A stretch of DNA of 41,842 nt from Phycisphaerae bacterium (GCA_016782865.1 JADHXR010000059.1:1-41842), one strand, 5' to 3'; positions 7,085-15,122 are shown, counted from the first letter of the stretch. Numbers and translations: made by a program. Notes: generated by a model from the letters alone, not told the origin.

Positions 7085-9832
7085 ATGAAAAACTTGAGAG
7101 TGGTGTTAGTGTTTCTTGCGATTGCGAACATCTGCCCAGTCGCATCGGCGGGCTGGTTCTCGGAGGATTTCGAGTCCTATGCCGCTGGAAGTGCCCTGCA
7201 CGGACAGGGCGGATGGAAAGGCTGGGACAATACGGCCAGCGCTGGCGCGCCAACATCCGGTTCTTATGCCGTCAGCGGCTCGAATTCGGTCGAGATCGTC
7301 GCCGCCGCCGACCTGGTGCATGAGTTCGACATCACGGGCGGCAGATGGGAGTTTTCCATCATGCAGTACATTCCGTCTGGCACTACCGGAATCAGCTTCT
7401 TCATCCTGCTCAACACGTACAGCGACGGCGGCTCCAAGGACTGGTCGGTACAGACGCAATTTAACCTGGGTACCGGAGCAATCACTACGCAATATGATAG
7501 TAGCGCCGCAGCGGACATAGTGTACGATCAGTGGGTCGAGTTCAAATGCGTAATCGATCTGGATAACAACACCGTCGACGAATACTACAACGGCGTATTT
7601 TTTTCCACCCACCAGTGGGACGGCGACCTGCATGACACACTCCAGGCCATTGACCTGTACGGCAATAGCGCCTCGTCGATCTATTACGACGATATTGCGA
7701 TAGCGGCCCCGCCGGGCGCCTATAACCCTGAGCCCGCCGACACCGCTGTTCATGCCGATACGTGGGTCAACCTGAAGTGGGGACCAGGCGACGGCGCTGT
7801 CTCGCATGATGTATATATGAGCGACAACTTTGACGACGTCAACGATGGTGCCGCCGAGGCTTTTCGTGGTAACCAGAGCACGGCGTCCTTCGTCGCCGGG
7901 TTTTCGGGTTTTGCCTATCCGGAGGGGCTCGTCCCGGGCACGACCTATTACTGGCGAATCGCCGAAATGGGCGCCGACGGCGCTATGACGCACGGAGGCG
8001 ATGTATGGAGCTTTCTGGTTCCTCCCAGGACAGCGTACCAACCTGATCCGCTTGATGGCGGCAAATATATCCTCCCGGGTGCGCAACTGAACTGGGCCGC
8101 CGGTTTCAATGCGAAATTGCATACGGCGTATTTCGGCGAGAGTTTTGACGATGTAAACAACGCCGTTGCGGGTCTGCCTCAGGCCCTTGTGACGTATGAT
8201 CCCGGTCCACTTGAAAAAGACAAGACTTACTACTGGAGGATCGACGAGTTTGACGGCACTCAAACACTTAGAGGCGACGTCTGGAGTTTCACCACGGAAC
8301 CGGTGATACCCGTTCACAGCGACCCCAATCTTGTCGCATGGTGGATGCTCGACGAAGGTGAGGGCACGACTGCTCTCGACTGGTCGGGCAACGGCAATCA
8401 CGTAACACTTGTCGGCTCACAATGGGTCGCTCCCGGCGCACTCGGCGACGCCGGACTCACGATCGGCAGCTACGGGGCGATTCAGAACCTCAGCTATGCT
8501 GCTACCGGTCTGACCGAAGTTACCGTCTCCGCCTGGGTCCGCACAAACAGTTCTGCGGACCAGTACATCATATCTTTTGACCGTAACGAGTACTATCGCC
8601 TGGAGATCAACGGCAACGGCGCCGGGCCGGGCCAGGTCGGCTGGGACGTGATGACCAGCTCCGGACAGGTTGACTACGGCAGCAGCACTCGCGTTGACGA
8701 CGGCGCCTGGCACCATATCTGCGGCGTATACGATAAGGGACGGCTGACCATCTATATCGATGGTATGGCCGAGGCTTCGGCAGCCGGAGGCCCGACCTAT
8801 GGCTCCGGCAACACTCGCTTTGGCTTCATCGGCGCCAACTCCGAAGCAGGCGGATTCAACGGAAGCAGAGGCAGCGGCTCGGCGGTTGCGGGTGAGGTGG
8901 ACGACATTCGCATCTACAGCAGAGCCCTGACACAAGAAGAGATCGTGCTGGTCATGCGAGGCGATCCACTGCTTGCATGGGCTCCGAGTCCGTCCGACGG
9001 CTCGACGCCGGATGTCGATAATGTGGCGCCTCTTAGCTTCTCGCCCGGTGATAGTGCGTCCAGCCATGGAGTCTACTTCGGCACCGATGCGGATGCCGTG
9101 CAGAATGCGGACGCATCTGATACGACAGGCATCTATCGCGGCCGCCAGACCGGAACAAGCTTCACTCCTGCCGAAGGCCTCGAATGGGGTGCCGGGCCGT
9201 TCTACTGGCGCATCGACGAGAATAACACCGACGGCAGCGTTACAAAGGGCAGAGTCTGGACCTTCACGGTAGCAGACTTCCTTCTCGTGGATGATTTCGA
9301 ATCCTACGACAACGTCGATCCGCTCCCCGGTGAACCCGGGACCAGCAGGATATTCGACAACTGGATTGACGGGTTCGGAACCACAACAAACGGTGCCCTG
9401 GTCGGAAATGACATGCCGCCTTATGCCGAGATTACTATCGTCCACGGCAGCGCCCAGTCGATGCCGTATTCCTACGAAAACAACATGAAGACCTCTGAAG
9501 CGACCCTGACTTTGGCCTCCCCGCGTGACTGGACCACCCACGGCGTCACTGAGTTGTCGCTCTGGTTCAGAGGCGAAGCGGCGAATGCTGCCGAGCCGAT
9601 GTATATCGCTCTAAACGGCACGGCGGCCAAGTATCATGATGACCCCGCAGCAGCACAGACGCCCGCCTGGACGCAGTGGATCATTCCGCTGCAGGCATTT
9701 GCCGACCAGGGCGCGGTCCTCACCAATGTAAACACGATTTCCATCGGTTTAGGCGACAAGAACAATATCTCAGCCGGTGGTTCAGGCGTCGTATACATTG
9801 ACGATATCCAGCTAAACCGATCCGGACAGTAA
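7085..9832 (+). CDS. Large secreted LamG-domain protein, 915 aa
   Basis: Exported multidomain protein, probably binding or degrading polysaccharide outside the cytoplasm; no catalytic residues identified. Signal peptide residues 1-22 (MKNLRVVLVFLAIANICPVASA). Domains in order: a concanavalin-A-like beta-sandwich beginning SEDFESYAAGS (about 25-210); two Fn3-like modules with the repeated pattern YxPEPxDxA...YYWRIxE...GDVWSF (about 210-410); a LamG module from LVAWWMLDEGEGTTALDWSG (about 415-620); a third Fn3-like module (about 625-730) ending YWRIDENNTDGSVTKGRVWTF; and a C-terminal module starting VDDFESYDN and ending GVVYIDDIQLNRSGQ. The last module is common at the end of planctomycete secreted proteins. 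AAGGAGG (7071-7077) seven bases before ATG 7085 decides the start over GTG 7082. It is monocistronic, ended by the hairpin at 9874-9906. Confidence 0.9.
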   Translation: MKNLRVVLVFLAIANICPVASAGWFSEDFESYAAGSALHGQGGWKGWDNTASAGAPTSGSYAVSGSNSVEIVAAADLVHEFDITGGRWEFSIMQYIPSGTTGISFFILLNTYSDGGSKDWSVQTQFNLGTGAITTQYDSSAAADIVYDQWVEFKCVIDLDNNTVDEYYNGVFFSTHQWDGDLHDTLQAIDLYGNSASSIYYDDIAIAAPPGAYNPEPADTAVHADTWVNLKWGPGDGAVSHDVYMSDNFDDVNDGAAEAFRGNQSTASFVAGFSGFAYPEGLVPGTTYYWRIAEMGADGAMTHGGDVWSFLVPPRTAYQPDPLDGGKYILPGAQLNWAAGFNAKLHTAYFGESFDDVNNAVAGLPQALVTYDPGPLEKDKTYYWRIDEFDGTQTLRGDVWSFTTEPVIPVHSDPNLVAWWMLDEGEGTTALDWSGNGNHVTLVGSQWVAPGALGDAGLTIGSYGAIQNLSYAATGLTEVTVSAWVRTNSSADQYIISFDRNEYYRLEINGNGAGPGQVGWDVMTSSGQVDYGSSTRVDDGAWHHICGVYDKGRLTIYIDGMAEASAAGGPTYGSGNTRFGFIGANSEAGGFNGSRGSGSAVAGEVDDIRIYSRALTQEEIVLVMRGDPLLAWAPSPSDGSTPDVDNVAPLSFSPGDSASSHGVYFGTDADAVQNADASDTTGIYRGRQTGTSFTPAEGLEWGAGPFYWRIDENNTDGSVTKGRVWTFTVADFLLVDDFESYDNVDPLPGEPGTSRIFDNWIDGFGTTTNGALVGNDMPPYAEITIVHGSAQSMPYSYENNMKTSEATLTLASPRDWTTHGVTELSLWFRGEAANAAEPMYIALNGTAAKYHDDPAAAQTPAWTQWIIPLQAFADQGAVLTNVNTISIGLGDKNNISAGGSGVVYIDDIQLNRSGQ

Positions 9833-9873
9833 ACCCCGCTCTAAGGAGACGGACACAAGCAATTAGCCAATTC

Positions 9874-9913
9874 GGGGCCTATACCGACTGATTCGGTATG
9901 GGCCCCTTCTCTT
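9874..9913 (+). terminator. Strong hairpin terminator after the LamG gene
   Basis: A 14-bp stem (9874-9887 with 9893-9906, one T-G wobble) closing a 5-base loop, followed by TTCTCTTT. Long and GC-rich at its base, with a weak T-run. Confidence 0.75.
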
Positions 9914-9995
9914 TGAATAAGACACGGATTAACACTGATTGACACAGCATCAAGAAAGAAATGTGTATGGTGCCGCCAGATATCCCTCTGGCCTC
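9914..9995. repeat. Dispersed-repeat-like spacer
   Basis: GACACGGATTAACACTGATTGACACAG resembles the widespread ACACGGATTAACAC intergenic repeat of planctomycete-type genomes (recognised by eye). No gene. Confidence 0.35.
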
Positions 9996-10024
9996 TTGAG
10001 ATAAAACCGACGTTGTGGTAGTGT
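9996..10024 (+). promoter_or_regulatory. Possible promoter of the Cys-cluster protein gene
   Basis: TTGAGA (9996-10001), 17-bp spacer, TAGTGT (10019-10024). The same -35 hexamer and spacing occur in the promoter at 39140. The -10 is weak and lies only eight bases before the ATG, so a start of transcription here would leave almost no leader. Confidence 0.3.
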
Positions 10025-10032
10025 GCGAGATA

Positions 10033-10833
10033 ATGGACAAAGACGGAATCAGAAAACTCGCAGAGGATCCGAGATTCATCTCCGGGATTTACAATTACTG
10101 TGACCGGTGGTGTGAGCGCTGCGTTTTTACGTCGCGGTGTATGAACTATGCGCTGAGTGAGCAGGAGTTCGACAGCCCCGAGTCGCGGGATATCCGTAAC
10201 CAGGCCTTTTGGGACAAGCTGGGCGGGATGCTCTCGGCCACGCTCGATATGGCCAGAGAGAAGGCGAAGGAAATGGGCATCGATCTCGACGCGATTGACA
10301 CCGCTGAGATAGCTCAACAAACCGAACGCATCCACGAAATGGCCAAAGAGCAACCCCATAGCCGGGCCGCAATGAAGTATGTCGGGATGGTGGACGACTG
10401 GTTTGAGACCAACAGATGGCTGCTCGAAGCAAAATGCGACGAACTGGAGTCGCTGGCCCAGGCCGACATCCCCGGCACGAGTCCCGACGACGACGCGGTT
10501 AGAATCCACGACTGTATCGAGGTCGTTCGCTGGTACCACCACCAAATATACGTCAAACTTTGCCGGGCCGCCAGCGGAACGATCTGCGACGAGTTTGAGG
10601 ACCTCGAATGCATCCAGAAGGACGCAGACGGCTCGGCCAAAGTCGCAATCATTGGCATCGAGCGTTCCGCCGCTGCCTGGGCCGCCCTCCTGTCCCACCT
10701 TCCCGATCTGGAACGCAGCATTTTCCACGTGCTGGCAACACTAAAGCACCTCCTGAAACAAGTGGACGCATCCTTCCCCAACGCCCGATCCTTCCTCCGG
10801 CCCGGATTCGATAAGACAGATGACTTCGAGTAA
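10033..10833 (+). CDS. Unknown protein with N-terminal cysteine cluster, 266 aa
   Basis: Not recognised as a named family. Starting at ATG 10033 (MDKDGIRKLAEDPRFISG), it has a tight cluster YCDRWCERCVFTSRC at about residues 22-36 (C-x3-C-x2-C-x5-C), which suggests a bound metal or Fe-S cluster. The remainder is largely alpha-helical and acidic, with a conserved-looking core VDDWFETNRWLLEAKCDELESLA and RWYHHQIYVKLCRA, and a Leu-rich C-terminal helix (LSHLPDLERSIFHVLATLKHLLKQVD). It has no signal peptide or membrane segment, so it is cytosolic. An in-frame GTG at 10015 would add six residues; ATG 10033 is preferred although its ribosome site (GAGA) is weak. It is monocistronic, followed by a hairpin at 10854-10874. 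Coding statistics resemble the housekeeping genes. Confidence 0.75.
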   Translation: MDKDGIRKLAEDPRFISGIYNYCDRWCERCVFTSRCMNYALSEQEFDSPESRDIRNQAFWDKLGGMLSATLDMAREKAKEMGIDLDAIDTAEIAQQTERIHEMAKEQPHSRAAMKYVGMVDDWFETNRWLLEAKCDELESLAQADIPGTSPDDDAVRIHDCIEVVRWYHHQIYVKLCRAASGTICDEFEDLECIQKDADGSAKVAIIGIERSAAAWAALLSHLPDLERSIFHVLATLKHLLKQVDASFPNARSFLRPGFDKTDDFE

Positions 10834-10853
10834 TCTCATGCGCGCCAAGCCGC

Positions 10854-10874
10854 ATGGGCAGGAAACCTGCCCAT
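10854..10874. repeat. Hairpin ATGGGCAGG-AAA-CCTGCCCAT
   Basis: Perfect 9-bp stem (10854-10862 with 10866-10874) and a 3-base loop directly after the gene ending at 10833. It has no T-run, and resembles a dispersed palindromic unit more than a standard terminator; it could still stop transcription. Confidence 0.5.
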
Positions 10875-10890
10875 CCTACCGACTAAGTTA

Positions 10891-11001
10891 CACTTCGATA
10901 TTGGATGTTCCTTGTTCGATATTCAATATTCCAACGCTCGTTGCCTCCCTTTTGCCTTTTCCTATCCGTTATACGCTGCACGCTAAACGCTAAACGCTAT
11001 C
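10891..11001 (-). repeat. Dispersed intergenic repeat, inverted relative of the 1035-1110 copy
   Basis: Read on the minus strand it gives AAAAGGCAAAAGGGAGGCAA and later GAACAAGGAA, matching 1035-1110 over interrupted blocks. The right part holds CACGCTAAACGCTAAACGCTATC. The 13-mer GCTAAACGCTATC (10989-11001) recurs as a direct repeat at 11502-11514, so the two copies bracket the MNT gene. Confidence 0.6.
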
Positions 11002-11074
11002 AGTTATATATTAGCCTGGTTTCCTGTTTTGTTTTTTTGTTGAATGAAATTTCTCGAGAAGATATGATGATAAT

Positions 11075-11404
11075 GTGGTGGCAACAAGAGAACAAGCAAT
11101 GGAAATAGCAGTTGAGGCGCGCACGCACCTGCAAAATATCTACGGGCATCGCCTGCGTGGCGTCTACTTGTACGGCTCTGCGGCCCGCGATCAGTTGGCG
11201 CCGGACAGCGATATCGACATCGCCGTTGTTCTCGACGAGATTCCGAGTCGTTTCGAGGAGCATTCGAGAACGAGCAGGTTAGGCTCAGACATCAGCCTCG
11301 ACCATAGCACGGTCGTTCTCTTCTTTTTCGCCGAAGAGAGGGATTTCGAGGCCGGTCGCTTCGCCATTCACAGGGCCATTAAGAGCGAAGGGATTCGAGC
11401 ATGA
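11075..11404 (+). CDS. MNT-type nucleotidyltransferase, putative antitoxin
   Basis: Small nucleotidyltransferase of the MntA kind. In known HEPN-MNT toxin-antitoxin pairs the MNT protein AMPylates and silences the HEPN RNase. The core motif is intact: GSAARDQLAPDSDIDIAVV with Gly-Ser (34-35) and the metal-binding pair D46/D48. The third acidic residue may be in the SLDHSTVVLFF stretch. Length is 109 aa from GTG 11075; GTG 11078 or ATG 11099 (101 aa) are alternatives, and the ribosome site is unclear. The stop overlaps the ATG of a 17-codon ORF by four bases (ATGA at 11401), the usual coupling to a HEPN partner, but that partner is only a stump here. The gene is bracketed by 13-bp direct repeats, suggesting it sits in a repeat-bounded accessory segment. 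Fold call is firm; toxin-antitoxin role is inference. Confidence 0.85.
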   Translation: MVATREQAMEIAVEARTHLQNIYGHRLRGVYLYGSAARDQLAPDSDIDIAVVLDEIPSRFEEHSRTSRLGSDISLDHSTVVLFFFAEERDFEAGRFAIHRAIKSEGIRA

Positions 11405-11454
11405 CAGAGGAAGCATCTAATGCCGTTTCCCTGATTGCCTCCTATTATCAATAA
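11401..11454 (+). pseudogene. Stump of a HEPN-like partner gene, 17 codons
   Basis: ATG overlaps the MNT stop by four bases and reads MTEEASNAVSLIASYYQ before TAA. The MTEEA start and a YY pair recall HEPN/UPF0332 proteins, which begin this way and carry an AYYAMF helix. A real HEPN protein would be 100 aa or more, so this is a remnant if the family guess is right. Too short for certainty. Confidence 0.35.
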
Positions 11455-11811
11455 TCGCCGAAAATCCTGTAAATCCTGCCCAAAAAGCTTTTCAAGCACC
11501 AGCTAAACGCTATCTTTTCTTGCTTCTTCCTCTCTTTTCACTTTTTCTGAAGAATTTTTGCTTCTTTTCACATTTTGTTGTCAACATTTGGTCCGTAAAA
11601 CACGCCTTATTACAAGGTAGAAGGCCCGGCTATGTCTGAAAACTCGGAATTCGGGATTTGTGATTGAAAATCCCACCGGATCAGTGTAGACTCGTGCCCA
11701 GCGAACAATGAGGCGGGACACGTTGGATTTGGGCTTCTATATAACGGCTTTCAGTAGTGCCCAGAAGCCGCCGGTCGTCCTGGACAAATAAACAGCCGAG
11801 ATTTTGTACAT
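11455..11811. other. AT-richer spacer without a gene
   Basis: Contains AATCCTGTAAATCCTG (dispersed-repeat type) at about 11464-11479, the direct-repeat 13-mer GCTAAACGCTATC at 11502-11514, and a pyrimidine-rich run at about 11511-11580. A possible -10 (TATATAAC) occurs near 11737 without a convincing -35. No protein-like frame was seen on either strand. Confidence 0.4.
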
Positions 11812-11824
11812 AAGGAGATATATG

Positions 11825-12688
11825 ATGAAATCGAAGAGAATCGCCGTCATAGTCATAGGTGTGGCCTTGCTTGTCGGGATTGTGACCGTCTGCATGTCAG
11901 AAGTGGGTGGCAGCCAAATCCAAGTTTCAGCACCCCTGGCGACCGACTCAGCTGGGCGTATGCGGGCCATCGCTACCGAATCAGTATTCAGACTCATCAT
12001 ATCGAAAGAAAATAGAATGGGGACGGGATTTCTTCACGTTAGTGGCAACGTCCTCACTGCAGCCCATGTGATAGAAGGAGCAGATCCCAACGACGTCGTC
12101 ATCCTGATGGCAGACGGCAAGAGAATCTCTGTAGAAAAAATCGTTGCTGATTTCGATGTGGACATCGCCATGTTGATCCCAAAAAGAAACATCAAAGCCA
12201 AGGCACTTCCTCTTGCTACTGCGGAACGATGTTCGGTAGGAGCCCAGGTTTCCACTTGGGGTTTCCCCGCCGGGTATCATGGGGTACACCCCATGCTGAG
12301 TGTTGGTTACCTTTCCGGAAAGGATGTGATAAGGTCGCCATCCGGAAAGACCGTCGGGCGTTTTGTCGTGAATGCTGCATTCAATGCGGGTAATTCAGGA
12401 GGTCCATTGATCGATATCGAATCTGGCGCTGTCATAGGACTTGTAGCAAGCAAGCTCGCACCCCTGCCTTCCTATATAAAAAGTGCATTAAAGGCACTAA
12501 AGGACGACACAAGTATCAGTGCCTTTTGGGTAACGAAGTCAGATGGCACAAAAGAGCGTATATCCAATTCTCAAGTTCTGGAGCAAGTTCTTCAGTATCT
12601 CAGGAGTCAAGTGCAACTTGTTATCGGACAAGCCGTTCTTACTGGCGACATCAATACGTTTCTCAAGAAACACAAAGCGATCAAATAG
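11825..12688 (+). CDS. Membrane-anchored trypsin-like serine protease (S1C, DegP-like)
   Basis: Serine endopeptidase fold probably acting outside the cytoplasmic membrane. Residues 5-23 (RIAVIVIGVALLVGIVTVC) form a signal anchor. The catalytic triad is visible: His in LTAAHVIEG (H81), Asp in DFDVDIAML (D113), and Ser in AGNSGGPLI (S191). Two DegP-like features, STWGFPAG and LSVGYLSG, are present. After the protease domain (about 50-215) there is a helical tail of about 70 residues (SYIKSALKALKDD..., QVLEQVLQYLRSQVQ) in place of a PDZ domain, unlike standard DegP/DegS. ATG 11825 is chosen because AAGGAG (11812-11817) lies seven bases upstream; ATG 11822 is also possible. Monocistronic by position; the substrate is unknown. 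Confidence 0.88.
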   Translation: MKSKRIAVIVIGVALLVGIVTVCMSEVGGSQIQVSAPLATDSAGRMRAIATESVFRLIISKENRMGTGFLHVSGNVLTAAHVIEGADPNDVVILMADGKRISVEKIVADFDVDIAMLIPKRNIKAKALPLATAERCSVGAQVSTWGFPAGYHGVHPMLSVGYLSGKDVIRSPSGKTVGRFVVNAAFNAGNSGGPLIDIESGAVIGLVASKLAPLPSYIKSALKALKDDTSISAFWVTKSDGTKERISNSQVLEQVLQYLRSQVQLVIGQAVLTGDINTFLKKHKAIK

Positions 12689-12710
12689 ACCCGTTCTTCG
12701 GTCGGAAGAA

Positions 12711-12831
12711 ATAGGGACAGGAAATTATTAGAAACGTTCACGAGTTTATGAGGTTGAAGGAAAAAAGGGACACCAAAGAGGTATAGAAATTGAAGAAGAA
12801 CTGAATGCATGAAATCGATAAACGTCCCTAT
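12711..12831. repeat. 121-bp element bounded by ATAGGGAC inverted ends
   Basis: ATAGGGAC (12711-12718) and its reverse complement GTCCCTAT (12824-12831) bracket AT-rich, non-coding sequence; an internal AGGGACACC occurs at about 12766. AATAGGGACAGG-type ends are typical of REP/RAYT or IS200-like remnants in environmental bacteria. No transposase is encoded. Confidence 0.4.
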
Positions 12832-12971
12832 CTAACCTAAGGATACCCATTCGTTAATGATTTGAGGCAGTGCTCTGAGAATGAGAGCTGTCCTCAACAA
12901 TTGGCTGGGTGACAGAAATGACAGCATGGGCGACAACTCATCCTATGCGCTGTTAGTCTGGAAATGCCATA

Positions 12972-13763
12972 ATGAGTACAGAACAGAATGTGCTGAATAT
13001 CTTTACCGATGGCTCCTCATTGGGTTCTCCAAGAGCCGGAGGAATTGGTGTTAGATTCGTCACAATCAACTCTTCCGGTGAAGAAGAAATCCGGGACTTC
13101 GAATTTGCAGGACACAAGAGTGTGACGAATAACGAAATGGAACTTTACGCGTGCATTGTGGCGCTAAAGGAGGCGATGAAACTCGATCTGCCGCCCAATG
13201 TCGGTAAAGTCGTGATCCAGTCCGACTCACGATATGTCGTTGATAACTACCAGAAAGCTATGTTTGAATGGCCGAATACTCGTTGGCTTACTCGCGAGGG
13301 CAGACCAGTTCTCAATGCAAATCTGTGGAAGAAACTTGTCAGGTGCTTTCAAAAGATCCATATGTTTGTTGAGATAAAGTGGGTAAAGGGCCATTCGAGG
13401 AGCGAGCACAACAAGGCTGTCGACAGGCTCGCTCGAGCATCTGCGAGGATGCCTTCAAACAAGCCCCTGGCTCATGTGAGCTTAAGAAGAAAGAAAACTG
13501 ACAAGTCGGTTAAGGTCGGAAGCGTTGAGATGAACGGTCAACGCATCACAATCAGGATAATCACAAGCCAAAGACTTGTACAGAGAATTTGGAAATACAA
13601 GTATGAAGTCATCTCCAAACATAGCAAATATCAAGGAAATGTTGACATAATATTCTCCGAGCATTTTCTCAGTACAGGACATACCTACTATGTAAGGGTA
13701 AATTGCAATACTAGAAATCCTGGCATTGAGAAAGTCTTTCGTGAGATCAAGCCTAATGCATAG
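12972..13763 (+). CDS. RNase HI-fold protein with an extra C-terminal domain, 263 aa
   Basis: Predicted endonuclease cutting RNA in RNA-DNA hybrids. The first 160 residues form an RNase HI domain with all catalytic positions: D13 in IFTDGSS, E57 in TNNEMELYA, D85 in IQSDSRYV, D151 in NKAVDRLA, with H141 in WVKGHSRSEHN. Residues about 170-263 are an additional basic, beta-rich domain (VEMNGQRITIRIITSQRL, KYQGNVDIIFSEHFLSTGHTYYVRV) that I do not recognise; housekeeping RNase HI ends near residue 155. Base composition is AT-richer, with AGA, GGA and AAT codons more frequent than in neighbouring genes, suggesting horizontal arrival. It stands alone, between a repeat element and a weak small ORF. 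ATG 12972 is the first Met; no strong ribosome site. Possible roles are mobile-element biology, defence, or hybrid removal. Confidence 0.85.
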   Translation: MSTEQNVLNIFTDGSSLGSPRAGGIGVRFVTINSSGEEEIRDFEFAGHKSVTNNEMELYACIVALKEAMKLDLPPNVGKVVIQSDSRYVVDNYQKAMFEWPNTRWLTREGRPVLNANLWKKLVRCFQKIHMFVEIKWVKGHSRSEHNKAVDRLARASARMPSNKPLAHVSLRRKKTDKSVKVGSVEMNGQRITIRIITSQRLVQRIWKYKYEVISKHSKYQGNVDIIFSEHFLSTGHTYYVRVNCNTRNPGIEKVFREIKPNA

Positions 13764-13779
13764 TTCGCGCCTTCGGCGA

Positions 13780-13938
13780 ATGAATGTAAAGATCACACTC
13801 TTCAGGATAGCCACTGGCTTTTTCGGGGAAGCTGTTACGATTCTATTAGGAACGTTGGGGCTGTTGAAAATGCCGAAGTTTTCAGTTAGTATTGTGGTGA
13901 ACTGCGTTCTTGATGGGTTTTTTGGAAGTTTCAGATGA
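13780..13938 (+). CDS. Doubtful 52-aa hydrophobic ORF coupled to the next gene
   Basis: Unrecognised. MNVKITLFRIATGFF... has two hydrophobic stretches and its TGA overlaps the ATG of the DUF3616 gene (ATGA at 13935). This suggests translational coupling, but no ribosome site precedes it and the codon use is mixed. It may simply be open spacer. Confidence 0.2.
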   Translation: MNVKITLFRIATGFFGEAVTILLGTLGLLKMPKFSVSIVVNCVLDGFFGSFR

Positions 13939-15050
13939 AAGCCATTGGCATAGTCTTGTTCTTTGTTTCGCTGTGCGGGGCGGCGAGTTTTGCTGGCGGT
14001 GCCGGGCCACTGGGGGAAGAACTCGTTTTTCGCGGGGCGAGCGATGCTTCGGCTGCGGCTGCTATAGCCGAGGATATGTTCATCGTCGCCGACGATGAGA
14101 ACAATGTGCTGAGGGTTTACCGGGCCGGTGAAGGGGGACCACCTGTCTCTTCATACGATCTGACGGCGTTTCTTGGGATTGATCCCGAGTATCCGGAGGC
14201 GGATATCGAGGGGGCGACGATGATCGGCCAGCGCATCTATTGGATTACATCGCACGGCAGGAATAAGGACGGGAAGATCAGGCCTAACCGGTATCGTTTT
14301 TTCGCTACCGACGTCCGCGTTAATGACGGCAGCGTGACCGTGCAGCCGGTGGGGACGCCCTGTAGGACGCTGGTCCATGAGCTTCTGAGAACCGGAACCG
14401 CCGATCGTCTCGGGTTGGCCAAAGCAACTCGATTTGACGCACGCGACCTGAAGAAGAAAGACCGCGAGAAGCTCGCGCCGAAGGAAGATGGGCTTAACAT
14501 TGAGGCGCTTTGCGGCTCGCCGGACGGCAAGACAATCTACATCGGCTTTAGAAATCCCAGGGTAGTTGACAGGGCAAGCCGCGGCTCAAGAGCGATTGTT
14601 GCGCCGCTGCGCAATGCCGACCGGGTAGTCGAGCGGCGCGCAGCGCCGGCTTTCGGCGAGCCGATGTTGTGGGATTTGGCGGGGCTGGGGGTAAGGAGCA
14701 TGGAATACTCCCGCGCCCACGGCGCGTACTTCATTGTCGCTGGAAGCTCTGATGGGGATGACAAGTATGCCCTCTATCGCTGGTCGGGTCAGAGGAACGC
14801 CCCACCGGTGAAGGTGGGTGAACTCAGTTGGGATAAGAGCAAATTCACACCCGAGGCGCTGGTGCCGTTCGCGAATTCGGGCAGGTTCCTGCTTCTCAGC
14901 GACGACGGATCGTTGCTCATCAAAGTCACCGGCCCGCACGAGTGTTTGGATGGCGAGTACCGAAAAGACGGCACGTGCGAGAACAAATACCTCGCAGATC
15001 CGGCGAAGAAGACTTTTCGCGGAGTCTGGCTGGAGCTGCCCCCTCCCTAG
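13935..15050 (+). CDS. DUF3616-family exported protein
   Basis: Function unknown; DUF3616 proteins are predicted beta-propeller-like proteins. Signal peptide residues 1-20 (MKAIGIVLFFVSLCGAASFA). Family hallmarks include ADIEGATMIGQRIYWITSHG (about 90-109), KIRPNRYRFFATDV, LNIEALCGSPDGKTIYIGFRNP (about 195-216) and a late WDKSKFTPEALVPF. At 371 aa it has the usual length. GGAAG (13922-13927 region) six bases before ATG 13935 supports the start. The tail has a Cys-containing HECLDGEYRKDGTCENKY segment. It ends 72 bases before the minisatellite, and faces the DUF362 gene tail-to-tail. Likely periplasmic. Confidence 0.85.
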   Translation: MKAIGIVLFFVSLCGAASFAGGAGPLGEELVFRGASDASAAAAIAEDMFIVADDENNVLRVYRAGEGGPPVSSYDLTAFLGIDPEYPEADIEGATMIGQRIYWITSHGRNKDGKIRPNRYRFFATDVRVNDGSVTVQPVGTPCRTLVHELLRTGTADRLGLAKATRFDARDLKKKDREKLAPKEDGLNIEALCGSPDGKTIYIGFRNPRVVDRASRGSRAIVAPLRNADRVVERRAAPAFGEPMLWDLAGLGVRSMEYSRAHGAYFIVAGSSDGDDKYALYRWSGQRNAPPVKVGELSWDKSKFTPEALVPFANSGRFLLLSDDGSLLIKVTGPHECLDGEYRKDGTCENKYLADPAKKTFRGVWLELPPP

Positions 15051-15122
15051 TACAGCGTTTCATAAATCAGGACAACCATAGGGAAAGTCTAATTTGAGTG
15101 TTTGAGTAGATTTCTCCGCTCG

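Noticed and set aside
7106..8401. 431-codon minus-strand frame opposite the LamG gene
   Set aside because: It is a shadow of the GC-rich plus-strand gene; the plus strand has the signal peptide, domain repeats, ribosome site and promoter.
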